From assembly GCA_049116335.1 (NCBI GenBank), contig JAGDYZ010000021.1:156225-220224 (forward strand): DNA of 64,000 nucleotides. The letters run 5' to 3'. The stretch comes from CANMIH01 sp049116335 (GTDB lineage Bacteria; Pseudomonadota; Alphaproteobacteria; Rhodobacterales; Rhodobacteraceae). Positions 49,793 to 58,904 of the stretch are shown here, in pieces. Position 1 is the first letter of the stretch, and each line of letters starts with the position of its first letter. A model generated the notes under the pieces. That model did no database searches, was not told the DNA's origin, and was given only the letters and a program-made list of their open reading frames with translations. The translations under genes and the position numbers were made by a program.

Positions 49793-51997
49793 ATGGGTAT
49801 TGCAGAACAGTTTTCTCCTGGCGAATTGGTAAGAGCACGTGGACGTGAATGGGTTGTTGTCGATAGCTCAAACGCTTTGACTTTGCGTCCTCTATCTGGG
49901 TCTGAAGCCGACCTTGAAACGATCATTCCTGAGCTGGAAGCGGATCCGGTCACCTACGCCAGCTTTGAGCCCCCTTCTGTGACGGATAAGGCGGGTGGAC
50001 GTGATGCCGCCCAGTTACTCAGGGATGCACTCAGACTGTCCTTGCGCCGTGGTGCAGGACCTTTCCGTGCAGCTGGTCGCATTAACTTTGAACCCAGAGC
50101 CTATCAGCTCGCTCCATTGATGATGGCTCTTCGTCAGGATGTCATCCGTCTCCTCATCGCTGATGATGTGGGTATCGGTAAGACAATCGAAGCTGGCCTT
50201 ATCCTACGAGAGATGCTCGACCGTGGTGAAATTGACCGCTTCACCGTGCTTTGCCCCCCCCATCTTGTCGAGCAATGGACAAGTGAACTTGAGAGTAAGT
50301 TCTCTATTCCGGCAACGCCCGTGACTGCATCTGAAGCGGCACGACTTGAACGCAACCTGCCCAACACCGTCTCCATTTTCGAAGCCTACCCCTTCACCGT
50401 GGTTTCGATGGATTTCATCAAGAGTGAACGGCGCTTCTTTGACTTTAAGCGTGCATGCCCAAGCATGGTTGTGGTCGATGAGGCCCACTCTGCGGTCAGT
50501 GCAGGTAAAGGACGGCAAAGACGCTATGAGCTTGTCCGCTCGCTGGCAGATGATCCTGAACGCAACATTTTGCTTCTGACCGCAACTCCACATTCGGGTG
50601 ATGAGACAGCCTTTCACAATCTTCTTGGACTGTTGGACAAAGAATTCGCAGGACTTCAGGATGCAGGTGGTGAACGACAGCGCCAGCTGAGAGAAAGGCT
50701 TGCAGGGCACTTTATCCAGCGTCGTCGTCGTGACATCGATGCATGGAAAGAACCCGGTCTCTTCCCAACGCATGAGACTTCGAACTTCCCCTACCGCCTG
50801 ACAGGCGAATACGAAGAATTCTACGGAAAAATCCTCGATTACTGTGCAGAAGTCATTGAGTCTGTTGAAGGTGAGACCAAAAAACGTCTCGCCTTCTGGG
50901 GCACACTTGCCCTGATGCGCTGTGTGGGATCCAGTCCAGCTGCCGCTGCACGTGCGCTCAAAACACGGGCCCAACTGGACCCTAATGCCATCTCGGAAAG
51001 TGAGCTTTCAGCTCAAACCTTGGATGACGAGGAGCTTTCCGAAAACGATCTAGAACCTGGCGTCGGCATCGAAGATGAAAATCTTCGTTCACTGATTGCC
51101 ACTGCAGACAAGCTCTCTGCAGAGGTCGAAAAGGATCCCAAGTTCAAGGCGCTCATCAAAGCCTTGGAAGATATGCTCAAGAAGGGGCATTCGCCCGTTA
51201 TCTTCTGCCGTTACATCGCAACGGCTGAACAAATCGGGGCAGCACTTCAAAAGTTTGCCTCAAAGCACGTTGTAGAGGTTGTGACCGGGGCTATGCCTTC
51301 AGAGGAACGTGAAATCCGAGTTGAAGAACTTGGAGGTCATGAAAACAGAATTCTGGTTGCAACTGACTGTCTGTCCGAAGGTATCAACCTGCAAGCCTGG
51401 TTCGATGCGGTCATTCATTATGACCTTTCATGGAACCCGACCCGGCATCAACAGCGAGAAGGCCGTATCGACCGTTTTGGTCAGAAAGCCCCGATTGTTC
51501 GCTCTGTATTGATGTATGGCGAGAATAACCCTGTTGATGGTGCTGTTCTCGAAGTGATCATCCGCAAAGCGGAAGCTATTGCGAAGCAGACGGGCGTTCG
51601 GGTTCCGCTGCCTGATGATCAAGGCTCTTTGACCAAAGCCCTCATGTCTACGGTGATGCTGCGGGCGAGAGGTCAGAAACAGATGACCCTTGATCTCGAT
51701 TTCTCGGACTCGGAAGAGGCTCGCCAGATTGAGATGGCGTGGATTAATGCATCCGAGCAGGAAAAGAAGACCCGCACCATTTTTGCGCAGAATTCTTTGA
51801 AGCCTGAAGAAGTTGCCGTTGAATGGGAAGCGACCCAAACGGCTCTTGGTGGTTACGAGGACACGGAACGCTTTGTGTTCCAAGCCATGAAACGTCTTGG
51901 ACAACCCTTGGAGCCCCTAAAATCTGGTGCCTACAAGGTCGCTCTTCACCTCGTTCCTGACCACATCAAAGAGCGCTTCATTGTTGATTGTCACTGA
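49793..51997 (+). pseudogene. SNF2/DrmD-like helicase, 3' end cut by IS21
   Basis: 734 residues are readable, with an excellent AAGGAGTAAACC-ATG start 3 bp after the giant helicase. Motifs are Asp-Asp-Val-Gly-Ile-Gly-Lys-Thr-Ile-Glu-Ala-Gly (125-136), Asp229-Glu-Ala-His, Leu-Leu-Thr-Ala-Thr-Pro-His-Ser-Gly and Gln-Gln-Arg-Glu-Gly-Arg-Ile-Asp-Arg-Phe-Gly-Gln (motif VI). This is RapA/DrmD-type. The last four residues (Val-Asp-Cys-His) and the stop are encoded by the IS21 end, so the native C-terminus is lost. DISARM DrmD proteins are about 1,000 residues. It may still make a shortened helicase. Confidence 0.82.
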
Positions 51998-52094
51998 GAA
52001 CTGACCCGGTAGCCCCATAAATTGTCATTGAGAATTGACCCATGTGAACACATTGCCCCGACGGTTTTGGTTGGGGAGATTTGGAGTGATCGAC

Positions 52095-53624
52095 ATGGGA
52101 TTTTTAAGTGTCATTCGACGCTGGGCATTGCGTGATAAAATGCCAATCAGAGAGATTGCCCGGCGGACGGGGCTGTCTCGAAACACCATCAAGAAGTATC
52201 TGCGCGAAGGCGCGGTGGAACCGAAGTTCAAGACGCCCAAGCGTCCTAGCAAGCTGGACCCATACGCGGATCGGTTGTCCGCCTGGCTTCTGATCCAGAC
52301 CCGCAAGTCGCGCAAAGAGCGGCGTACGGTTAAGCAAATGCACGCTGATCTGGTGAAGTTAGGATACGACGGATCCTATGAACGTGTTGCGGCTTTTGCT
52401 CGGGCTTGGCGTGACGATCGACATCGTGCTGAGCAGACAACCGGGCGCGGAACATTTATACCTTTGGTGTTTCAACCTGGCGAAGCCTTCCAGTTCGACT
52501 GGAGCGAGGATTGGGCCAATATCGGCGGTGAACGGGTCAAACTTCAGGTCGCTCATATCAAGCTATCGCACAGCCGGGCGTTCTTGGTGCGCGCGTATCC
52601 CCTGCAAACGCATGAGATGCTGTTCGACGCCCATTGGCATGCATTCCGTGTTTTTGGCGGCGTCCCCGGACGTGGCATCTATGACAATATGAAGACGGCC
52701 GTAGACCGTGTTGGCAAAGGCAAGCAGCGCGATATCAATGCACGCTTCAAAGCCATGGCAAGCCACTACGTCTTTGAGCCTGAATTTTGCAATCCTGCTG
52801 CGGGTTGGGAGAAAGGTCAGGTTGAGAAGAACGTGCAGGATGCGCGCAACCGCATGTGGCAGGTCATGCCTGTCTTTGCCGATCTGACCGAACTGAACCG
52901 GTGGCTTGAAGATCGTTGTCTCGCCCTGTGGGCGGAGACCCAACACAAGACGTTGCCGGGTTCCATCACGGACGTATGGGAAGCTGAGAAGCCAGTGCTG
53001 ATGGCACTGCCGCCAGCGTTCGACGGCTTCATTGAGCACAGCAAACGCGTATCGCCGACGTGCTTGATCACATTCGAACGCAATCGCTACAGCGTGCCCG
53101 CCAGCTTTGCCAACCGACGTGTCAGCCTGCATGTCTACCCTGATCGGCTGGTCGTGGTCGCTGAAGGGCAAACAGTCTGTGAGCATGCACGGATCATTGA
53201 CCGGTCCCATCGCCAGCCCGGCAAGGTCATCTATGACTGGCGGCACTATCTGGCTGTTATTCAACGTAAACCGGGCGCCCTTCGCAATGGCGCACCATTT
53301 ACAGAGATGCCGGATGCCTTCCGTCAGCTGCAAGATCACATGCTGCGCAAGGACGGTGGCGACCGAGAGATGGTCGACATCCTGTCACTGGTGCTCCAGC
53401 ACAATGAGGAAGATGTCCTTTGCGCGGTGGAACTGGCGCTGGAAGCAGGTGTGCCAACCAAAACGCACATCCTGAACCTGCTGCACCGATTGATCGACCG
53501 CAGACCGACAGATCACCCCGAGGTCGATCCGCCGGACGCACTGGCATTGCAAACAACGCCAGAGGCCAACGTCGATCGCTATGATGGCCTGAGACAGGCT
53601 GGGGAGAAGCGCCATGCGTCATGA
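52095..53624 (+). CDS. istA: IS21 transposase IstA
   Basis: This 509-residue transposase has an N-terminal HTH (Pro-Ile-Arg-Glu-Ile-Ala-Arg-Arg-Thr-Gly-Leu-Ser-Arg-Asn-Thr-Ile-Lys-Lys-Tyr) and an integrase core with Phe-Gln-Phe-Asp-Trp-Ser-Glu-Asp (first Asp) and Gly-Ile-Tyr-Asp-Asn-Met-Lys-Thr-Ala (second Asp). It ends with the Tn_IstA C-terminal region. The start at 52095 follows TTGGAG. It overlaps istB by 11 bp, as usual in IS21. It looks intact. Confidence 0.95.
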   Translation: MGFLSVIRRWALRDKMPIREIARRTGLSRNTIKKYLREGAVEPKFKTPKRPSKLDPYADRLSAWLLIQTRKSRKERRTVKQMHADLVKLGYDGSYERVAAFARAWRDDRHRAEQTTGRGTFIPLVFQPGEAFQFDWSEDWANIGGERVKLQVAHIKLSHSRAFLVRAYPLQTHEMLFDAHWHAFRVFGGVPGRGIYDNMKTAVDRVGKGKQRDINARFKAMASHYVFEPEFCNPAAGWEKGQVEKNVQDARNRMWQVMPVFADLTELNRWLEDRCLALWAETQHKTLPGSITDVWEAEKPVLMALPPAFDGFIEHSKRVSPTCLITFERNRYSVPASFANRRVSLHVYPDRLVVVAEGQTVCEHARIIDRSHRQPGKVIYDWRHYLAVIQRKPGALRNGAPFTEMPDAFRQLQDHMLRKDGGDREMVDILSLVLQHNEEDVLCAVELALEAGVPTKTHILNLLHRLIDRRPTDHPEVDPPDALALQTTPEANVDRYDGLRQAGEKRHAS

Positions 53625-54405
53625 TCCTGCAGGCGCCTCCATCGTCATCATGCTGCGCAGCCTCAAGCTCTATGGCATGGCAAATGCGGTCGAAGATCTT
53701 GTCAGCCAAGGCGCTCCCGCGTTCGAAGCTGCGACGCCACTACTGTCGCAATTGCTCAAGGCTGAGATCGCGGAGCGCGAGGTGCGGTCAATTGCCTACC
53801 ACACGAAGGTCGCACGCTTCCCAGCTTACAAGGATCTGACGGGCTTCGATTTTGCATCCAGTGAGATCAACGAAGCGAAAGTGCGGCAGTTGCACCGCTG
53901 CGAGTTCATCGAAGCGGCCGAGAATGTCGTGCTGATCGGTGGACCTGGAACGGGCAAGAGCCACACGGCCACCGCTATAGGCGTTCAGGCCATCGAGCAC
54001 CACAGACGCAAGGTTCGCTTCTACTCCACCGTGGAACTGGTCAACGCATTGGAGCAGGAGAAGGCACTCGGTAAAGCAGGGAAGATGGCTGAGATGCTGA
54101 CCAAAGTCGACTTAGTCATCCTGGACGAACTCGGCTACCTGCCATTCAGTTCGTCTGGTGGTGCGCTTCTCTTCCATCTGCTCAGCAAGCTCTATGAGCG
54201 CACCAGCGTGATCATCACCACGAACCTAAGCTTCTCTGAATGGGCACAGGTCTTCGGCGATGCAAAGATGACCACGGCACTCTTGGATCGCCTGACACAC
54301 CGCTGCCACATCCTCGAAACTGGCAACGACAGCTACCGCTTCAAGGCCAGCGCTGAGGCTGCAAAGAAAACAGGAAAGGAGACCAAAACATTGACCGCGT
54401 CATAA
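53614..54405 (+). CDS. istB: IS21 helper ATPase IstB
   Basis: This 263-residue AAA+ ATPase, DnaC-like, has Walker A Gly-Gly-Pro-Gly-Thr-Gly-Lys-Ser-His (109-117), Walker B Leu-Val-Ile-Leu-Asp-Glu-Leu-Gly-Tyr-Leu-Pro-Phe and sensor Thr-Asn-Leu-Ser-Phe-Ser-Glu-Trp. It selects the target for IstA. It is intact and overlaps istA. Confidence 0.96.
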   Translation: MRHDPAGASIVIMLRSLKLYGMANAVEDLVSQGAPAFEAATPLLSQLLKAEIAEREVRSIAYHTKVARFPAYKDLTGFDFASSEINEAKVRQLHRCEFIEAAENVVLIGGPGTGKSHTATAIGVQAIEHHRRKVRFYSTVELVNALEQEKALGKAGKMAEMLTKVDLVILDELGYLPFSSSGGALLFHLLSKLYERTSVIITTNLSFSEWAQVFGDAKMTTALLDRLTHRCHILETGNDSYRFKASAEAAKKTGKETKTLTAS

Positions 54406-54477
54406 AACACGACGCATAACTGAGGGTGGGTCAAATCTCGGTGAAAATACCGGGTCAGTTCTCAGTGACAATCAACA

Positions 54478-54646
54478 AAGTCAGCCTCCAGCGCCGCCTA
54501 TGATGCCTAGATCATAAATCCCCTGTATGATCTAGAGATCATAGATGCAGCAGTCTAGCCCACGACAACTTACGCCGCAGCGTAATTTTTCGAATTTTTC
54601 CCTGTAGCGTAAATTTTGCACCAGATCTCCTCTTTGCCCTATGCCA
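54478..54646. other. Non-coding remnant between the two IS elements
   Basis: These 169 bp, AT-rich toward the right, contain TAGATCATA (54508-54516) and TATGATCTA (54526-54534) as an inverted repeat. Further GATCTAGAGATCA-type sites follow, plus two GTA-rich near repeats (GCAGCGTAATTTTT and GTAGCGTAAATTTT). No gene is visible. It may be what remains of the region originally downstream of the truncated helicase. Confidence 0.4.
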
Positions 54647-54708
54647 TGAAGTGGTCCCAATTTTTTGGGCAGGGTTGCAGCGTTTCTAAGGTGTATCGGG
54701 TTTAGGTT

Positions 54709-55563
54709 TCATGCTGCTTTTTGTTCATCCAAGCCTGCCCAATATGCTTCGTCTGGCGTTTGCCGATCAAGCGCGGAATGGGGCCGCTCGGCGTTGTAAA
54801 ATGCCATCCAGTTTTTAACGACGCTTCGGGCCTGGAAGCCGTCGGTGATCTCTTCGAGGTAGATCGCCTCCTGCTTCAGGCTCCGCCAAAGCCGTTCAAT
54901 AAAGATGTTGTCCAGATAGCGGCCACGCCCATCCATCGAGATGCGCACGCCTGCCTCGGTCAGCGTCGTGATCCAGGCCGATCCCGTAAACTGAGATCCT
55001 TGATCTGTGTTCATGATCTCCGGCGGGCCGTACTTGGCGATTGTCTCCTGTAAGGCCTCGACGCAGAAGTCTGCGTGCATCGTGTTCGACAGCCGCCAGC
55101 TCAAAACCTTGCGCGTGGCCCAATCCATGATCGCGACAAGGTACAGGAAGCCGTTCTTGACCGGCACGAACGTGATATCAGCGCACCAGACCTGATTGGG
55201 GCGGTCGATCTGCATCTTTCTCAGCAGATACGGATAAACCGGATGCTGGGGATGCGGCTGGCTGGTTCGGGGGCGTTTGTAGATTGCCTCCAAGCCCATC
55301 TTCGCCATCAATCGCCTGACGCGATGACGCCCGACAACTGTGCCTTCCCGACGCAGATAAGCGGCGATTTGGCGCGATCCGAAGAACGGGTATTTGGTGA
55401 ACACCCGGTCGATCCCTTTCATCAGCGCCAGCGTGTCCGCGTCGATCCCGACGGGCGCGTAGTAGAACGCCGACCGGCTGAGCCGGACCAGTTTGCACTG
55501 CTGGCTGATGCTCAGTTCAGGGTGATCCCGCTTGATCATGGCGCGTTTCTTTGCCGGGCTCAC
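54709..55563 (-). CDS. IS3-family transposase OrfB
   Basis: This 284-residue DDE transposase has an HTH_21 segment, then the rve core: Val-Trp-Cys-Ala-Asp-Ile-Thr-Phe-Val-Pro (D), Asn-Thr-Asp-Gln-Gly-Ser-Gln-Phe (D) and Phe-Ile-Glu-Arg-Leu-Trp-Arg-Ser-Leu-Lys (E). It overlaps orfA by ATGA. In IS3 elements an OrfAB fusion is normally made by ribosomal frameshifting near this junction. Confidence 0.95.
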   Translation of the reverse strand: MSPAKKRAMIKRDHPELSISQQCKLVRLSRSAFYYAPVGIDADTLALMKGIDRVFTKYPFFGSRQIAAYLRREGTVVGRHRVRRLMAKMGLEAIYKRPRTSQPHPQHPVYPYLLRKMQIDRPNQVWCADITFVPVKNGFLYLVAIMDWATRKVLSWRLSNTMHADFCVEALQETIAKYGPPEIMNTDQGSQFTGSAWITTLTEAGVRISMDGRGRYLDNIFIERLWRSLKQEAIYLEEITDGFQARSVVKNWMAFYNAERPHSALDRQTPDEAYWAGLDEQKAA

Positions 55564-55838
55564 CGCTTCAGCCCTTCGGACAAAAAATCATTCTCGACGG
55601 CCAGCCTCCCGATTTTGGCATGGAGTTCCTTGATCTCTGCTTCTGTCGGCCCTTCCGGTTTGCCCCCGCGAGCGAACACGTCCGCCATACCCTCGAAAGC
55701 CTGCCGCTTCCACGTGCTGACCTGGTTCGGATGGACCTGGTGTTTCGCCGCGATCTCCTGGATCGTCTTGTCGCCACGCAGCGCTTCCAACGCGACCTTG
55801 GCCTTAAACTGGTCTGTAAACTTCCGGCGCTTCGCCAT
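55560..55838 (-). CDS. IS3-family OrfA (HTH protein)
   Basis: This 92-residue protein has Arg-Arg-Lys-Phe-Thr-Asp-Gln-Phe-Lys-Ala-Lys-Val-Ala-Leu-Glu-Ala-Leu and Thr-Ile-Gln-Glu-Ile-Ala-Ala-Lys-His-Gln-Val-His-Pro-Asn-Gln-Val. This is the InsE/HTH_Tnp_1 domain that binds the IS ends, followed by a leucine-zipper-like helix. Confidence 0.95.
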   Translation of the reverse strand: MAKRRKFTDQFKAKVALEALRGDKTIQEIAAKHQVHPNQVSTWKRQAFEGMADVFARGGKPEGPTEAEIKELHAKIGRLAVENDFLSEGLKR

Positions 55839-55940
55839 TCTCGTATCCCTTCAAAGGTTCGGGATACACCTTAACTGACTGCCCAGTTTTCTGGGACCAC
55901 TTCACCAGTTGCACCTACCGAGGGGTTGTTCCATGGCCCG

Positions 55941-55972
55941 TTGACTTTCAGAAAAACATACCATATTTTCTG
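55941..55972 (+). promoter_or_regulatory. abiE promoter with overlapping operator
   Basis: TTGACT (55941-55946), a 17-bp spacer and TATTTT (55964-55969) are followed by AAGGAG before the ATG. The dyad CAGAAAA (55949-55955) / TTTTCTG (55966-55972) covers the spacer and -10, the position expected for AbiEi autorepression. The whole promoter lies between the IS3 element and the gene. Confidence 0.65.
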
Positions 55973-55987
55973 ACAAGGAGTTCGAAC

Positions 55988-56584
55988 ATGATTACGTCAA
56001 ACATCAAGCAACGCATCATCGGAAAAGGTCGCGGCGCAATCTTTGCGCCGACCGATTTTCTCGACATCGGATCCCGCGCAAGCGTAGATCAGGCCCTGTC
56101 ACGCCTTGCTGATCAGGGTGTGATCCGCCGACTGACGCGGGGGCTGTATGACTACCCGAAGAAGAGCCCGCGCTTCGGATTTCTGTCGCCTTCCGCCGAT
56201 GACATCGCAAAAGCTGTTGCTCGAAAGGACGGTCAGATCTTGCAACCTTCTCCTTCGATGGCTGCCAATCAGTTGGGCCTTTCCACTCAGGTACCATCCA
56301 AGCCGACCTATATGACCGACGGCCCAACCCGCACTAAGAAAGTTGGGCGGCAAGTCATCCAGTTCCGCAAGGCATCCCCCAAAACATTGGTCGGCGCAGG
56401 ACATAAGACTGGGGTTGTCTTCCAAGCGTTGCGTTATGTCGGCAAAGACCGTGTGGACAGTCAAATCGTCGACCGCCTTGCACGCGCACTGGACGACAAT
56501 GATCGGAAGCTCTTGGCAAAGCAAAGCAGGCACGTCCCTGCATGGATGCACCCCGTCGTGCAACAGATTGTTGCACACGCTTAA
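55988..56584 (+). CDS. abiEi: AbiEi-type antitoxin (DUF6088-like)
   Basis: This 198-residue protein has an N-terminal winged HTH (Phe-Leu-Asp-Ile-Gly-Ser-Arg-Ala-Ser-Val-Asp-Gln-Ala-Leu-Ser-Arg-Leu, then Gly-Leu-Tyr-Asp-Tyr-Pro-Lys-Lys) and a C-terminal domain typical of AbiEi/DUF6088 antitoxins. It neutralises the nucleotidyltransferase toxin and represses the operon. The toxin start follows 2 bp after the stop. Confidence 0.85.
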   Translation: MITSNIKQRIIGKGRGAIFAPTDFLDIGSRASVDQALSRLADQGVIRRLTRGLYDYPKKSPRFGFLSPSADDIAKAVARKDGQILQPSPSMAANQLGLSTQVPSKPTYMTDGPTRTKKVGRQVIQFRKASPKTLVGAGHKTGVVFQALRYVGKDRVDSQIVDRLARALDDNDRKLLAKQSRHVPAWMHPVVQQIVAHA

Positions 56585-56586
56585 GC

Positions 56587-57594
56587 ATGGAAAATTTCGC
56601 CAACGACGCACCTGAACTCAGAGATGAAGCCCTTCAAGAAACTGCAGCGCAGCTTGGAATGTCGAAGGCAATCATCGAAAAAGATTTCTGGGTTTGCTGG
56701 TCCCTAAAGCAGCTCTTTGCACTACCATCTTTTGGCGAGCAAATGATATTCAAGGGCGGAACTTCCCTGTCCAAAGCCTACGACGTAATTCACCGTTTCT
56801 CCGAGGATGTGGACCTCTCGTTAGACCGCGAACAACTCGGGTTTGTAGGCGACCGTGACCCAGAAGGCCCGGACCTATCGGGCAAGAAGCAGAAAAGGTT
56901 GCTTCAGGAACTGGAGGAAGCGGCAAAAGAAGCCGTCGGAGGCCAACTTCTGGCCGAGATTCAAACAGCATTTGGCTCCAGTCTAGAACAAAGCTTCACG
57001 CTATCGGTCGACCCCAGTGATCCGCAAACCATTCTCTTTGCGTACCCTGCGTTGGCAGAAAGCGATGCGGGCTATGTCAAACCGGTTGTACGCTTTGAAT
57101 TCGGTGCCCGTGGCGTCCAGCTGCCCGCTGAGCAGATCGACATTGCGCCTTACCTGCATCAGGCTTTTCCCGATCTTCTGAAAAACGGTCTGGTCGGCGT
57201 GAAAGTGTTGGGGGTCGAGCGCACGTTCTGGGAAAAAGCCACCATTTTGCATATGCTCTTTCATCAAGATGCAGCCAAACCTCTCGCAGATCGCATGTCC
57301 CGCCATTACTACGATATGGCGCAGCTGATTGGGCATGAAGCCAAAAAACGTGCCCTCGAAAGGGTCGATTTGTTGAACCAAGTCGCGCATCACAAGTCGG
57401 TATTTTTCAAGTCCGCCCGAGCAAACTACGACGAGGCAAAGCCCGGCTCCTTGCGCTTGACCCCAAACGCCGAACTCACTGCCACTCTTCGAAAAGACTA
57501 TGCTGGGATGCGGGAAATGATCATCGGTGACGCACCAACCTTCGATGAAATCATCGCTACGATCGAGACCTTCGAGACCGAGATCAACAATTGA
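56587..57594 (+). CDS. abiEii: AbiEii-type nucleotidyltransferase toxin
   Basis: This 335-residue protein has the NTase motif Phe-Lys-Gly-Gly-Thr-Ser-Leu-Ser-Lys (55-63) followed by Phe-Ser-Glu-Asp74-Val-Asp76-Leu-Ser, plus Val-Glu-Arg-Thr-Phe-Trp-Glu-Lys, typical of AbiEii/MenT-like toxins. These proteins add nucleotides to tRNA or other targets and give abortive infection or element maintenance. The start at 56587 was chosen over a Met inside the antitoxin end. It is intact. Confidence 0.9.
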   Translation: MENFANDAPELRDEALQETAAQLGMSKAIIEKDFWVCWSLKQLFALPSFGEQMIFKGGTSLSKAYDVIHRFSEDVDLSLDREQLGFVGDRDPEGPDLSGKKQKRLLQELEEAAKEAVGGQLLAEIQTAFGSSLEQSFTLSVDPSDPQTILFAYPALAESDAGYVKPVVRFEFGARGVQLPAEQIDIAPYLHQAFPDLLKNGLVGVKVLGVERTFWEKATILHMLFHQDAAKPLADRMSRHYYDMAQLIGHEAKKRALERVDLLNQVAHHKSVFFKSARANYDEAKPGSLRLTPNAELTATLRKDYAGMREMIIGDAPTFDEIIATIETFETEINN

Positions 57595-57668
57595 CCAGGG
57601 CGTGCAAACCCTCGACGGCGTTGCCCTGAGTTCAAGCGCACCAAAAACGCAGTTTACGCCGATCCTTT

Positions 57669-58532
57669 TCACGCCTGCAGCCCCGCAGCACGAACCTGTT
57701 CGGGCGTCACCAGCTTTGATGCAATCAAATCCTCGATCTGCCGGTTGGTGATGTGGCGGCATAGAGGATGGCGCTCGTGGATCCATTCGGCAAGGCTGGC
57801 GCGCCCTTTGGCTTCGGCTTCTCGCGCTTTCTCTCGGTCCGCCTGTACCTGGACAAGCCCCTTCTCCCAACGCCGCATCTTGAACCAGTTGTCCGAGAAA
57901 CAGACCTTGCTGCGCGTGTAGCCTTCGCTTTCCTTGGCATAGGCTTGGATCGCTTGCTTCAGATCATCGGGCTCTACCCCGGCTTTCACAGCCGCTGCGA
58001 TCAGGCGCAGACTGGTTCGCCGGTCTCGGATCCTGTCTTCGGGATAGGCCGCCAAGATCTTCTCAGCTTCAAGATCTTCAACCTCCTCCACCGCCTCGCG
58101 CCTGCGCGTAGGTGGTTTATGGATGGTTTTGGGATGGTTTGGGGTCCACCGTGAACCCCGTACCCCGTTCACCGTGGACCCCGTACCGGGTTCAGGCTGG
58201 ACGGGGTTCACAGTGACCCCCGTCTCAATATCGGGCTCGGCCGTGGGGTCGAGCGCCGCCACACGTTCCAGAACGATGCGGTAAATGACGGTGTAGCCAT
58301 TCTTGCAGTGCCGCCGCCCTGTCTCGATCAAAATGCCTTCTCGCAGGAAGTCGATGATGGTGCGCTTCACCGTGCTCTCGCTGAGCTCTGTGTGGCGCTG
58401 GATCGTTCCCTTTGAGCACCAGATGCCCGAGCCGTCATCGCTCGCCTTGTCGGCCAGGAACATGATGATCTGCTTGCGCGCGGCGCTGCCAAAACGGCGC
58501 TCGGCGCACTCATTTGCGATGCGCCAGCTCAT
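57669..58532 (-). CDS. HTH_36-type DNA-binding protein (replication/partition-like)
   Basis: This 287-residue protein has an N-terminal winged HTH (Ser-Ala-Ala-Arg-Lys-Gln-Ile-Ile-Met-Phe-Leu-Ala-Asp-Lys-Ala; Trp-Cys-Ser-Lys-Gly-Thr-Ile-Gln-Arg-His-Thr-Glu-Leu-Ser-Glu-Ser-Thr-Val) as in HTH_36 proteins. A Pro/Thr-rich linker and a charged helical C-terminal half follow. HTH_36 proteins are often plasmid or phage replication initiators or DnaD-like helpers, so it could support ICE replication, but this is not shown. It is the last ICE gene before attR. Confidence 0.65.
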   Translation of the reverse strand: MSWRIANECAERRFGSAARKQIIMFLADKASDDGSGIWCSKGTIQRHTELSESTVKRTIIDFLREGILIETGRRHCKNGYTVIYRIVLERVAALDPTAEPDIETGVTVNPVQPEPGTGSTVNGVRGSRWTPNHPKTIHKPPTRRREAVEEVEDLEAEKILAAYPEDRIRDRRTSLRLIAAAVKAGVEPDDLKQAIQAYAKESEGYTRSKVCFSDNWFKMRRWEKGLVQVQADREKAREAEAKGRASLAEWIHERHPLCRHITNRQIEDLIASKLVTPEQVRAAGLQA

Positions 58533-58782
58533 TGGACCACCTCACCGGTCAACGGCCGCGAAAAAGCGGACTGAGCGTTTGCGGTGTGGCGCTTGCTCAT
58601 GCTAACGTACTGCGAAAGCTGACAGGCTTTTTCTATTTGGCCCCGGTTCACAGTTGCCGCTGTGACGGGGCCTTTTTCGTTTTGAACCGGCGAATTTGGC
58701 TTTGAAACTTTCGCTTTTTGTTCACTTTTTGTCAGGGGGTGTTTTGCACCCTTAAGCCGTTGTTTTCGCTTGCGCTCTTTCT
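58533..58782. other. Right end of the ICE, non-coding
   Basis: 250 bp between the HTH_36 gene start and attR. It should contain that gene's promoter. No further gene is visible; a 127-codon frame here is read through the tRNA fragment. Confidence 0.5.
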
Positions 58783-58831
58783 GGATTGCAAATCCGTGTA
58801 CACCGGTTCGATTCCGGTACTCGCCTCCATT
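58783..58831. repeat. attR/attL': second 49-bp tRNA-Cys 3' copy
   Basis: Exact copy of 14599-14647: half of a tRNA-Cys without acceptor 5' strand or D-arm, so it is not a gene. It is the right border of the ICE and at the same time the left border of the next element, whose integrase begins 74 bp further on. Confidence 0.93.
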
Positions 58832-58904
58832 GCATCTTTTCTGATTTTCTTCCAACATCTTAGGCACTTGGAGCATACCAAGGAGGATATTTTGGAGGAT
58901 ACGA

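Larger units (their letters stand above)
51982..54477 (+). mobile_element. IS21-family insertion sequence (about 2.5 kb)
   Basis: The terminal inverted repeats begin TGTTGATTGTCACTGAGAAC (left, 51982) and match the right end (54477) in reverse for at least 30 bp. Inner repeats of the same type (ATTGTCATTGAGAATTGACC near 52021 and its counterpart near 54427) are the multiple terminal repeats of IS21. It carries istA and istB. No target duplication is visible: left flank ...GCTTCAT, right flank AAGTCAG.... This suggests a deletion or recombination next to the element. Confidence 0.92.
54647..55904 (-). mobile_element. IS3-family insertion sequence (1,258 bp)
   Basis: The terminal inverted repeats TGAAGTGGTCCCA (left end 54647; right end 55904 in reverse) are near perfect for about 24 bp. 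They are flanked by a 3-bp target duplication CCA (54644-54646 and 55905-55907), normal for IS3. It carries orfA and orfB and looks complete. Confidence 0.93.

Noticed and set aside
58783..58831. Second tRNA-Cys gene
   Set aside because: Only the anticodon loop to CCA part is present; no acceptor 5' strand or D-arm.
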